Source: G963674835 sp963674835
GTDB taxonomy: Bacteria > Planctomycetota > Planctomycetia > Pirellulales > Thermoguttaceae
Assembly: GCA_963674835.2 (NCBI GenBank)
Contig: CAXXKC010000001.1
Span: forward strand, 310,001-374,000
Direction of reading: 5' to 3'
DNA length: 64,000 bases
Position numbers and translations under genes: made by a program
Shown here: positions 35,596 to 44,053 of the stretch, piece by piece
Layout of the letters: each line of letters begins with the position of its first letter
Position numbering within the stretch: position 1 is the first letter of the stretch
The notes under the pieces: model-generated
What the model saw: the letters and a program-made list of their open reading frames with translations, nothing else
What the model was told of the DNA's origin: nothing
Database searches by the model: none

Positions 35596-35621
35596 AAAAA
35601 AACGGCCTGTACGAGCCGTTT
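35596..35621 (-). terminator. Terminator-like hairpin on the minus strand upstream of the HU-like gene
   Basis: On the minus strand AAACGGC, an 8-base loop and GCCGTTT are followed by a run of T. It lies upstream of the HU promoter candidate with no annotated minus-strand gene before it, so it may end an unknown short transcript or insulate the HU gene. Confidence 0.5.
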
Positions 35622-36209
35622 ACCCCCGTTTTTCCAGGGTTTGTAGGGGTGTGAGACGCGGAAGTGCGCGGAAATCGCCGTGAAAGAGCGGTTTAGGGAG
35701 GCCGGTTGGGAGCGCGGTGCGCGGGTGAGAATCGTGCGGGAAATAGGTGTGCGGATTTGGTTGCGGAGGCGGTGGAGCAATGTGGCTATTGCGTCGGTCG
35801 AGGGATTGCCTGGGGTGTGGGTGTTCAGTGAAATGGAGTGTGGAGTGGGAGGGGGGAGAGGGTATTGGTTGAGGAAGAAGTCCGGTTGGATAATGGTGTC
35901 AGGGGTGTTGTGCGGAGGGCGGTGGCGATGGGGCGGTGCGAGGGATTGTTGAGGTAGGCGGGGGCGGAATGAGGCACAGCCGGGGGCGGCTGTGCCTCAT
36001 GTGGTGTGTTTAAGAGGTTATGGGGTAAGTGGTTAGGATTGACGGAGGTCGTTTTTTGCGGGATTCGGGGCGTGTGGGCGAGGTTGGTGGCTCGCTTGAC
36101 GTAACTTTGTTTGAGCGACTGGTTTGCCACATTGGCAGCGAGTGATGGTACAGTGGAAGATGATGCATTCCGAGCGGGTTTGTGGGTAGCGAAGCGAGGA
36201 GAGCGGAAC
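35622..36209. other. Spacer with palindrome, no supported gene
   Basis: The ~590 bases before the beta-propeller gene contain the palindrome at 35971-35998 and only weak open frames. A loose TTGCCA (36124) and TACAGT (36149) pair with a 19-base spacer could serve as a promoter for 36210. Confidence 0.4.
35971..35998. repeat. GCACAGCC/GGCTGTGC palindrome, copy 2
   Basis: GAGGCACAGCCG, a GGGG loop and CGGCTGTGCCTC form a perfect 12-base-pair stem, the longest of the three copies. Confidence 0.88.
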
Positions 36210-39200
36210 ATGGGTCCATGGAGGTTGCGGCTGGTGATTGTCGGCTGGGCGTGCGCGCTGACGGCAATGACGGCAGGCCCGGCGGCGAGCCAGAAGATCG
36301 CGATTCGCGCGGGCGAGGACGGCGGCGTCAAACCGGAAAGCGCGGCCGGTCAGAGCGTGTTCGTGCCGGCGGATCGCGCAGTGCTGTTGCGACTGTCGGA
36401 CGCGCGACAGTTGTTGGAGCAATCGCGCTATGCGGAGGCGGTCCGGTTGCTGGGGAGCATCCTGGAGAACCAGGAGGATTATTTCTTCCAGCCGGAGCCG
36501 ACCAGCGCGGTGCATCGGAGCATCAAGGCTGAGGCACGGCAGTTGTTGGGAAGCATGCCGCGGCAGGGACGCGAGCTCTACGAGTTGCAGTATGGGGCGC
36601 GGGCGCGGCAAATGCTCGGGGAGGCCGTGAAGTCGGGGAGCGCGGCAGGACTGGCGGAGGTTGCGCGGCGGTTCTTTCACACGCAGGCAGGCAACGAGGC
36701 GACGTTCCTGCTGGGATTGCATCATCTGGACCACGGCGCGCCGTTGGCCGGGGCGTTGACGCTTCAGCAGATCGAGGAGTCGGCGGCGGATTCGGCGCGA
36801 TTCGAACCGACGCTTTCGGTGGCGTTGGCGACGTGCTGGATGCGGGCGGGGATGCCGGAGAAGGCGCAGGCGGTGCTGGAGACGTTGAGGAAGCGTCACC
36901 CGGGGATGGAGGTGGAGGTGGCCGGGAAGAAGGAACGTTTGCCGGCGGATGGGGCCAAGACTCTCGATTGGCTAGCCGCGCTGGTAGGGAAGCGGCAGGC
37001 GGGCAGCCCGGAGAAGGCCGAGCAGTGGGCCATGTATCGGGGCAACGCGGCGCGAAACGCGGCCTCGACGGGGAGCGGGCCGCTGATGAGCATGCGGTGG
37101 GAAGTGTCGACGTACGAGGAGCCATACGTGGAGACGCTGATCGATCAGATCGACCAGCTTCACCGGCAGAGCGAGCCGGGTCGCGAGTCGCTGCCAGGGT
37201 TGTATCCGCTGGTGGTGAACGACGTGGTGCTGATGCGGACGGTTCGGAACCTGCTGGCGGTGGACTTCGTGACCGGCAAGCGGATCTGGGAAGTGCCGGC
37301 GGACGATCCGCTGAAAGATGCGGATCGGCCGACGACGGATCCGGCAACGGGCGCGCAGCGGCAAGGTTGGAATCCGTTCGGTCAGCGTGCGCAGGACCTG
37401 GAGGTTCACATCGGACTGCAACTACGGTTGTGGGAGGACGCGACCTACGGGACGTTGAGCAGCGACGGGCAGTTGGTGTTTGCCGTGGAGGATTTGGACT
37501 TGGCGCCGGGCAACGTGGCGCGACGGCAGATGGTCGTGGGAATGGGGGCGGAGGCGCAGCCGTCGCTGAAATCGTACAACCGGCTGGCGGCGTACGACAT
37601 TCGGTCGGGCAAGCTGAAATGGCACATTGGGGGATCGCCCACGGAGTTCGGTTTGCAGGAGGCGGGGATGTTCTTCCTGGGGCCGCCGCTGCCGTTGATG
37701 GGCGAGCTTTACGTGCTGGGCGAAGTGAAGGGTGAGATTCGGCTGTTGGCGCTGGAGGCGAGGGACGGATCGGTCCTGTGGACCCAGCAATTGGCGGTGG
37801 TGGATCGCGACATTCGCAACGATCCGATGCGGCGATTGGCCGGGGCATCGCCGTCGTACGCGGACGGGATCCTGGTTTGCCCGACGGCGAATCATTCGGT
37901 GGTGGCCATGGACCTGGCGACGCGTTCGCTGCTATGGGGCTACACGTACCAGGAAGAGGGGCGCGTGGATCAGCGGCAGTTGATGGTGTTCGGCATCCGG
38001 TCGCTGATGAGTCCGGACCCGATGGGTCGATGGAACGACGCCACGGCGACGATTGCGGACGGTCGGGTGTTGATCACGCCGCCGGATTCGAACCGGATCT
38101 ATTGCCTGAGCCTGGTGGACGGGCGGGCCTTGTGGAGCCAGTCGCGGCAGAACGATTTGTATTTGGCGTGCGTGTACCAAGGGAAGGTGGTCCTGGCGGG
38201 GCGCGATCGGATGCGGGCGTTGCGGCTGGAGGACGGGGAGGCGGCCTGGGACGCGCGAACGGTTGCGTTTCCGGAGGGGAGTTCGCCGAGCGGGCGAGGA
38301 TTTGAGAGCGGGGGCCGGTACTACGTGCCGTTGAGCAGCGCCGAGGTGGTGGCGGTGGCGCTGGATACGGGGAAGATCGAGGACCGATTCAAGTCTCGCG
38401 ATGGAATGATTGCGGGCAACCTGGTTTGCTACAAAGACAACATCATCTCGCAGCGTGCGGATGCGGTAGACGCGTTTTACCAAGTGGACGCGTTGATGAG
38501 CGAGGTCGACCGGCGTTTGAAGAGCAATCCGAAAGACGCCGAGGCTTTGGCGCTGCGAGGGCAAGTGTATTGGGAAGAGGGAAAACTGGACCAGGCGATC
38601 GAATCGCTGCGGAGCGCTTGGGAGTTGAAGCACGAGGCCTCGACGCGGGAGTTGCTGCGCGATGCGCTGCTGGAGGGGCTTCGCACGGATTTCGCGAAGT
38701 ATCGGGAGCAGAAGGACGAGATCGTAGGCCTGATCGACGTGCCGGCACAGCGCGCGGCGTACTTGCGGCTGATGGCGGAGGGTTGCCGGGCGGCGAAGGA
38801 ATATGACGCGGCACTGGACTTCACGCTGCAGTTGGTCAGCCTGGATCGGCAGCATCGCGACGTGGAGGTGATCGACAAGTCGCTGGTGGTGCGCCGGGAC
38901 CGGTGGCTGCGGATGCGGCTGGCCGACTTGCACGAGGAGGCACCGGAGGCGGTTCGAGCGGCATTGGACGAGACGGCGAAGAAGCGGCTGGACGAGGCGG
39001 TTGGGGCGGACTCGTCGGATGCGCTGCGGCAGTATCTGGATTACTTTGGAAGTCTGCCGACGGCGGCGCAGGCGAGGCGGCGGTTGCTGGACCGTCTGAA
39101 ACGAGAGGGGCGGTTGATGGAGGCCGAGTTGCTGCTGGCAGGAGAGCGGCACTCGGGCGACAAGGAGGCGGCCGCGGCGGCCCTGGCCGAACAGGCGGAG

Positions 39201-41021
39201 TTGCTGCGCGGAGCGGGGCGGATTGGGGATGCGGCGAGATGCTACGAGCGTTTGGAGAGCGAATATGCGGACGTGGTGTGCGAGGGAGGGAAGACGGGTC
39301 GGGAGCTGGCGGCATCGCTGCCGGCGGACGGCGCGGTGGCGCGGGCGCTGAAGCCGGCGTCGGTTTGGCTGGTGGGCAAGGTGGCCGTTGGGGTGGACAA
39401 TCAGTCGGTGAGGACGCCGCAAGCGATTCAGGCCCGCGCGGTGGTGGAGTACAGCGGAAGCCCAGGGCCGTTCTTCTCGGACATCGACATAGAAGTGCGG
39501 CAGGCCTCGGGAGCGTTGCTGGCTTCGGACGGTTTGGGGCAGCCGCTTTGGGAGGTGTCGGGGCGTGAGGTGACGGACCAGGTGAATTTCGTGGTGAGCG
39601 CGGCGTTCATGCGGGTTGCGGTGAAGGAGCACCTGTTGCTGCTGACGGTCGGTCAGAAGATCGTGGCGATCGATACATTGGCAGGGAGCGAGGGGCCGTC
39701 GGCGAGGATCGCGTGGAGCCGGGATGTGGACGAGGAGACCGGCGAGTTGGCGATGCCGATGGCGATGCGGCGTCAGGCGGTCGTGGGGGGGCGCGGATTT
39801 CAGCGCTTGCAGACGGCGCAACCGCCGGACGCGTCGCCGGGCGTGCCGATGGCGATCTCGGATCGGGCGTTTTGCTACCAGCGATTTCGCGATCTGGTGG
39901 CGATCGATCCGGCGAGCGGGGAGATGCTTTGGACGCGCCACGGCGTGGAGCCGGGGAGCACCATCTTCGGGGACCGGGAACACATTCTGATCGCCGCGCC
40001 CGGGGCGAACAAGGCGACCGTCGTGCGTACGGTAGACGGGAGCCTGGTGGGGACGCGGATGTTGCCGGCCCAGCGGACGGCGACGCTGGGACGGTTGGTG
40101 TTGGTCGTGTCGGATCGTCCCGAGGGGCGGATGCTTCAGATGGTGGATCCGCTGGATTCGCGGGAGGCATGGCCGGCGAAGCACTTTACGCATCAGACGA
40201 GGTTGTGCCTGGTGGACAACGAGACCGTGGGCGCGTTGGAGCCGACGGGGCACTTCATGCTCATCCGGCTGGAAGACGGGCGGACGTTGGTCGACGCGGA
40301 GATCAAGGGGGACGTGTCGGCGGAAGAAATCCACGTGTTGCGGTCGTCGGACGGGACGATGCTGATCGGCAGCAGCAGCCGGCAGGAGAACAGCCCGACG
40401 CTGCGGAGCTATCCGTTGCAGGCGCCTTTCAGCGTGCGGATCGCTCAAGGGTGGGTGTGCGGATTCAGCCGGACGGGGGCGTTGCTTTGGCCGGAGCCGG
40501 TGGTGATTCGGAATCAGCACTTGCCGCTGAACCAGCCGCGGCGGTTGCCGGTGCTGGTGTTTGCGTGCATGACACAGCAGAGCCGTCCGAAGCCGCCGCT
40601 TCAGACGAAGACCTCGCTGCTATTTCTGGACAAGCGGACCGGCCGACGGTACGCGAAGGAGTTGGCGTATGCGACGAACAACTTCCAGTTGACGGCGGCA
40701 CCGGATGAGAAGAACGTGCAGATGCAGCTTCAGCGGAACCGAGTGACATTGACGTTCACGGACGAGCCGCTGGGGCCGGAGGAGCCAGAGCCCGTCGCGG
40801 AGTCGGAGAAGCCGAGCACGGCGCGGGCGTTGCTGAACGCGTGGGGTAATGCGGCGTTGAAGGCTTTTGGAGGGCCGTTGAATTCGGGGTTGCCTCCGGG
40901 CGTTGCTCGCGAAGCAGAGAAGGCAGTCGAAAACGCCATCCGGCCCGCCCAGCGGCCGGAGAAGGCGATGCCGAAACAGCCAGAGAAGGAGAAGCCGACG
41001 CGGCCGGAGGAGAAGCATTGA
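36210..41021 (+). CDS. Large secreted TPR/PQQ-type beta-propeller protein
   Basis: This is 1603 residues from ATG 36210, with GAGGA upstream. A signal peptide (LRLVIVGWACALTAMTAGPAA) covers the first ~27 residues. TPR-like helices span ~55-250. A first beta-propeller (~280-700) contains RNLLAVDFVTGKRIWEVP, GKLKWHIGG and YCLSLVDGRALWSQSR repeats. A TPR-like linker (~760-1010, DAEALALRGQVYWEEGKLDQ) leads to a second propeller (~1060-1500; DLVAIDPASGEMLWTRH). The tail is Glu/Pro/Lys-rich. It is likely periplasmic, without membrane anchor. It heads the long operon and is followed, TGATG-coupled, by a toroid protein, the same pairing as in the 21.5-kb operon. No enzymatic residues are recognised. 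Confidence 0.83.
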   Translation: MGPWRLRLVIVGWACALTAMTAGPAASQKIAIRAGEDGGVKPESAAGQSVFVPADRAVLLRLSDARQLLEQSRYAEAVRLLGSILENQEDYFFQPEPTSAVHRSIKAEARQLLGSMPRQGRELYELQYGARARQMLGEAVKSGSAAGLAEVARRFFHTQAGNEATFLLGLHHLDHGAPLAGALTLQQIEESAADSARFEPTLSVALATCWMRAGMPEKAQAVLETLRKRHPGMEVEVAGKKERLPADGAKTLDWLAALVGKRQAGSPEKAEQWAMYRGNAARNAASTGSGPLMSMRWEVSTYEEPYVETLIDQIDQLHRQSEPGRESLPGLYPLVVNDVVLMRTVRNLLAVDFVTGKRIWEVPADDPLKDADRPTTDPATGAQRQGWNPFGQRAQDLEVHIGLQLRLWEDATYGTLSSDGQLVFAVEDLDLAPGNVARRQMVVGMGAEAQPSLKSYNRLAAYDIRSGKLKWHIGGSPTEFGLQEAGMFFLGPPLPLMGELYVLGEVKGEIRLLALEARDGSVLWTQQLAVVDRDIRNDPMRRLAGASPSYADGILVCPTANHSVVAMDLATRSLLWGYTYQEEGRVDQRQLMVFGIRSLMSPDPMGRWNDATATIADGRVLITPPDSNRIYCLSLVDGRALWSQSRQNDLYLACVYQGKVVLAGRDRMRALRLEDGEAAWDARTVAFPEGSSPSGRGFESGGRYYVPLSSAEVVAVALDTGKIEDRFKSRDGMIAGNLVCYKDNIISQRADAVDAFYQVDALMSEVDRRLKSNPKDAEALALRGQVYWEEGKLDQAIESLRSAWELKHEASTRELLRDALLEGLRTDFAKYREQKDEIVGLIDVPAQRAAYLRLMAEGCRAAKEYDAALDFTLQLVSLDRQHRDVEVIDKSLVVRRDRWLRMRLADLHEEAPEAVRAALDETAKKRLDEAVGADSSDALRQYLDYFGSLPTAAQARRRLLDRLKREGRLMEAELLLAGERHSGDKEAAAAALAEQAELLRGAGRIGDAARCYERLESEYADVVCEGGKTGRELAASLPADGAVARALKPASVWLVGKVAVGVDNQSVRTPQAIQARAVVEYSGSPGPFFSDIDIEVRQASGALLASDGLGQPLWEVSGREVTDQVNFVVSAAFMRVAVKEHLLLLTVGQKIVAIDTLAGSEGPSARIAWSRDVDEETGELAMPMAMRRQAVVGGRGFQRLQTAQPPDASPGVPMAISDRAFCYQRFRDLVAIDPASGEMLWTRHGVEPGSTIFGDREHILIAAPGANKATVVRTVDGSLVGTRMLPAQRTATLGRLVLVVSDRPEGRMLQMVDPLDSREAWPAKHFTHQTRLCLVDNETVGALEPTGHFMLIRLEDGRTLVDAEIKGDVSAEEIHVLRSSDGTMLIGSSSRQENSPTLRSYPLQAPFSVRIAQGWVCGFSRTGALLWPEPVVIRNQHLPLNQPRRLPVLVFACMTQQSRPKPPLQTKTSLLFLDKRTGRRYAKELAYATNNFQLTAAPDEKNVQMQLQRNRVTLTFTDEPLGPEEPEPVAESEKPSTARALLNAWGNAALKAFGGPLNSGLPPGVAREAEKAVENAIRPAQRPEKAMPKQPEKEKPTRPEEKH

Positions 41022-42091
41022 TGAGGGATCGCGAGGATCGGAGGCAGAGGCGGCGGAGCTGGATCCGCGGGGCGGTGCTGATCGCCGCGGCGGGGCTGGT
41101 TGCGTGCGCGCCGGAGGTGGGCCTCGCTTCGGCACCACGGAAGGCGGAGGTCTCGCAGGTGATCTCGCGGGGGCTGGATTGGCTGGCAAGCCGGCAGTCG
41201 CGTCTGGGACGGTGGAGCGCGAACAACGACCGGTATCCGACGGCGATGACGGCCATGGCCGGTATTGCGCTGTTGGCCGAGGGTTCGACGACGACGCAAG
41301 GGAAGTACGCGCCGAACATTCGGCGGGCGGTGGACTTCCTCGTGTCGCGCAGTTGCGCTAACGGGCTGATCGGCGAGCCGACACAGGACGACCGCTATAC
41401 GTACGGCCACGGCTTCTCGATGCTGTTTTTGTCGCAGGTGCTCGGCGAGGAGGAGGACGCGGAGCGCCGGAAGCAGCTTGCGGACATATTGACGCGAGCG
41501 GTGCAGTTCACGGGGAGCGCGCAGACGGACGCCGGAGGTTGGGGCTACGTGAGCGCGAAGGATGGGCAGGGGTTCGACGAGGGCTCGACGACGATCACGC
41601 AGGTGCAGGGGCTTCGCGGCTGCCGAAACGCGGGGATTCCGGTTCCGAAGGAGATCATCGACAAGGCGATCAACTACATACGGAAGTGTTCGCTGAACGA
41701 CGGGGCAGGGGGCGTGCAATACAATTCGCGGGGCGGGGGCGGCCGGCCGGCGATTTCGGCGGCGGCGATCGCTTGTCTGTACAACGCGGGCGACTACGAC
41801 GACGAGTACGTGCCGAAGCTGATGGAATACTGCAACAAGAACCTGGCGAACATATCGAACCAGGGATTCGGCCATTGGCATTATGCCCACTATTACTACG
41901 CCCAGGTGTGCTATCGCAACGGCGGGAAAGCGTGGGAGGAGTACCGAGACAAAGTAACGCAGCGGCTGCTCAAGGAGGTGAACCCGGACGGCTCGTGGAG
42001 CCAGGGGTACATCGGCACGGTGTATACGACTGCGATTAACCTGACGATCCTGCAACTGGACGGTGCGGCTTTGCCGATCTACCAGCGGTAA
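41021..42091 (+). CDS. Exported alpha/alpha-toroid (prenyltransferase/squalene oxidase repeat) protein
   Basis: This is 356 residues from ATG 41021, coupled by TGATG to the propeller gene. The export signal contains LVAC, which fits a lipoprotein box near residue 29, although cleavage after ASA is also possible. Toroid repeats follow: RLGRWSANNDRYPTAMTAMA, GGWGYVSAKDGQGFDEGSTT, GGVQYNSRGGGGRPAISAAA and PDGSWSQGYIGTVYTTAINL. There is no DxDD motif, so it is not a functional squalene-hopene cyclase. It is paralogous in fold to 21558-23153 but shorter and lacks the helical C-terminal extension. Confidence 0.82.
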   Translation: MRDREDRRQRRRSWIRGAVLIAAAGLVACAPEVGLASAPRKAEVSQVISRGLDWLASRQSRLGRWSANNDRYPTAMTAMAGIALLAEGSTTTQGKYAPNIRRAVDFLVSRSCANGLIGEPTQDDRYTYGHGFSMLFLSQVLGEEEDAERRKQLADILTRAVQFTGSAQTDAGGWGYVSAKDGQGFDEGSTTITQVQGLRGCRNAGIPVPKEIIDKAINYIRKCSLNDGAGGVQYNSRGGGGRPAISAAAIACLYNAGDYDDEYVPKLMEYCNKNLANISNQGFGHWHYAHYYYAQVCYRNGGKAWEEYRDKVTQRLLKEVNPDGSWSQGYIGTVYTTAINLTILQLDGAALPIYQR

Positions 42092-42123
42092 CGCTCCGTC
42101 GGTCTGACCTGAGGAAGAGACAT

Positions 42124-43179
42124 ATGAACGCTGAGGGATTCGACTCGCAAGAGGCGCAGGCCATCGAGAAGCTGGCGGCGGCGCGGCAGAAGATCCTGGA
42201 CCAACTGGGCCAGGTGATCGTGGGGCAGCACCAAGTTATCGAGGAGCTGATGATCTCGCTCTTCAGCCGAGGCCATTGCCTGTTGGAGGGCGTTCCGGGG
42301 TTGGCGAAGACGCTGATGATCAGCACGCTGAGCCGGACGCTGAACCTGGCGTTCAGCCGGATTCAGTTCACACCGGACCTGATGCCGGCGGACATCACGG
42401 GGACGGAGATCATCGAGGAGAACCGGAGCACGGGAAGCCGGGAGTTTCGCTTTCTGGAGGGGCCGCTGTTTGCGAACGTGATCCTGGCGGACGAGATCAA
42501 CCGAACGCCACCGAAGACGCAAGCGGCGCTGTTGGAGGCGATGCAGGAGCGGCAGGTATCGGTGGGGCGCGTGCGGCACAAGCTGGCGGATCCGTTCTTC
42601 GTGCTGGCAACGCAGAACCCGATCGAGCAGGAAGGGACGTATCCGCTGCCGGAGGCGCAGCAGGATCGGTTCATGTTCAAGGTATTTGTGAAGTACCCGA
42701 CGTTCGATGAGGAGTTTGAGGTCGCGCGGCGGACGACGGCCGTGATGAGCGATGCGGTGGAGCCGGTGCTGTCGGCGGAGGAGATCGTGCAGTTGCAGCA
42801 AATCGTGCGGGAGGTGCCGATCTCGGACCACCTGGTGCGTTACGTGCTGGCACTGGTGCGACAGACGCGCGTGGGCGAACCGGGGACGCCGGACTTCGTG
42901 GAGCAACAGCTTACGTGGGGCGCCGGGCCGCGGGCGGTGCAGTTCCTGATTCTGGGGGCGAAGGCGCGGGCGCTGCTGCGGGGGCGATCGCACGTGATCG
43001 TGGAGGACATTCAGGCACTGGCGCAGCCGGTATTGCGGCACCGCGTGGTGCTGAGTTTCACGGCGGAGAGCGAGGGCGTGTCGCCTGACGACGTGATCGA
43101 GCGGCTGTTGGCGGGGACCCCGACCCAAGAAGACGAGTTTACGCGCGATGCCCGATTCCAAAAGATTTTTGCATCCTGA
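42124..43179 (+). CDS. MoxR-family AAA+ ATPase
   Basis: This 351-residue ATPase has Walker A GVPGLAKT at residues 56-63, Walker B LADEINR at 121-127 and the MoxR-specific PPKTQAALLEAMQE segment, then ATQNPIEQEGTYPLPEAQ. MoxR proteins are thought to act as chaperones that help assemble or activate VWA-domain partners. Here such partners (DUF58 and two VWA membrane proteins) follow directly. It overlaps the DUF58 gene by 32 bases. Confidence 0.96.
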   Translation: MNAEGFDSQEAQAIEKLAAARQKILDQLGQVIVGQHQVIEELMISLFSRGHCLLEGVPGLAKTLMISTLSRTLNLAFSRIQFTPDLMPADITGTEIIEENRSTGSREFRFLEGPLFANVILADEINRTPPKTQAALLEAMQERQVSVGRVRHKLADPFFVLATQNPIEQEGTYPLPEAQQDRFMFKVFVKYPTFDEEFEVARRTTAVMSDAVEPVLSAEEIVQLQQIVREVPISDHLVRYVLALVRQTRVGEPGTPDFVEQQLTWGAGPRAVQFLILGAKARALLRGRSHVIVEDIQALAQPVLRHRVVLSFTAESEGVSPDDVIERLLAGTPTQEDEFTRDARFQKIFAS

Positions 43180-44050
43180 GACGCTGCAGCGGATCGCGCG
43201 GCTGGACTTGCGCGCGCGGCACGTGGTGGAGGGATTTCTGGCCGGCATGCATCGAAGTCCGTACTTCGGGCAGTCGGTGGAGTTCCTGCAGCACCGGGGC
43301 TACACGTGGGGGGACGATCTGCGGTTCGTCGACTGGAAGGTGTGGGCGAAGCAGGACCGCTTCTACGTGAAGCAGTTTGCGGAGGACACGAACCTTCGGG
43401 CGACGCTACTGGTGGACGTGTCGGGGAGCATGCGCTACGGGTCGGGGGCGCTGAACAAGTACGAATATGCTTCGACGGTGGCGGTGAGCCTGGCGTACCT
43501 TCTGCTGCAGCAGCAGGACGCGGTAGGATGTGCGGCGTTTGACGACCGGGTGAGGATCGCGACGGCGCAGCGGACGAAGCGAAACCACCTGGAGTCGATC
43601 ATCCAGGCGTTGGACATCAGCCAGCCGGAGAACAAGACGGACATCTACGCGATTTTGCGAGCGGCGGCGGAGACGTATCCGCGGCGGGGGATCATGGTGT
43701 TGATATCGGACCTGCTGGTGGAGCGAGAGCCGCTGCTGCGCGGGCTGAAGCTGCTGCGGAGCCGAGGGCACGACCTGCTGGTGTTCCACATCCTGGACGA
43801 CGACGAGCTGGACTTTCGGTTCAACGGGCCGACGCGGTTCGAGGGACTGGAGAGCCCGATGAACCTGAGCTGCAATCCGCGGGCGCTGCGGGAGGGATAC
43901 CTGACGGCGTTGGGGGCGTACCTGGACGAGGTGCGGCGAGGTTGCGCGGCGCAGAAGATCGATTATGCGCTGATCCGGACGAGTCAGCCGTTGGACGCGG
44001 CGTTGGCGGCGTACTTGAACCATCGCTCGGCGATGCTGCATCGGACCTGA
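43148..44050 (+). CDS. DUF58 domain protein with VWA/MIDAS motif
   Basis: This 300-residue protein has the DUF58 hallmark GYTWGDDLRFVDWKVWAKQD and, after it, LLVDVSGSM with the metal-ion-dependent adhesion site D90-x-S92-x-S94. No membrane segment is evident. DUF58 proteins are normal partners of MoxR ATPases. ATG 43148 gives a 32-base overlap with moxR, which implies coupled translation. Confidence 0.93.
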   Translation: MPDSKRFLHPETLQRIARLDLRARHVVEGFLAGMHRSPYFGQSVEFLQHRGYTWGDDLRFVDWKVWAKQDRFYVKQFAEDTNLRATLLVDVSGSMRYGSGALNKYEYASTVAVSLAYLLLQQQDAVGCAAFDDRVRIATAQRTKRNHLESIIQALDISQPENKTDIYAILRAAAETYPRRGIMVLISDLLVEREPLLRGLKLLRSRGHDLLVFHILDDDELDFRFNGPTRFEGLESPMNLSCNPRALREGYLTALGAYLDEVRRGCAAQKIDYALIRTSQPLDAALAAYLNHRSAMLHRT

Positions 44051-44053
44051 GAT

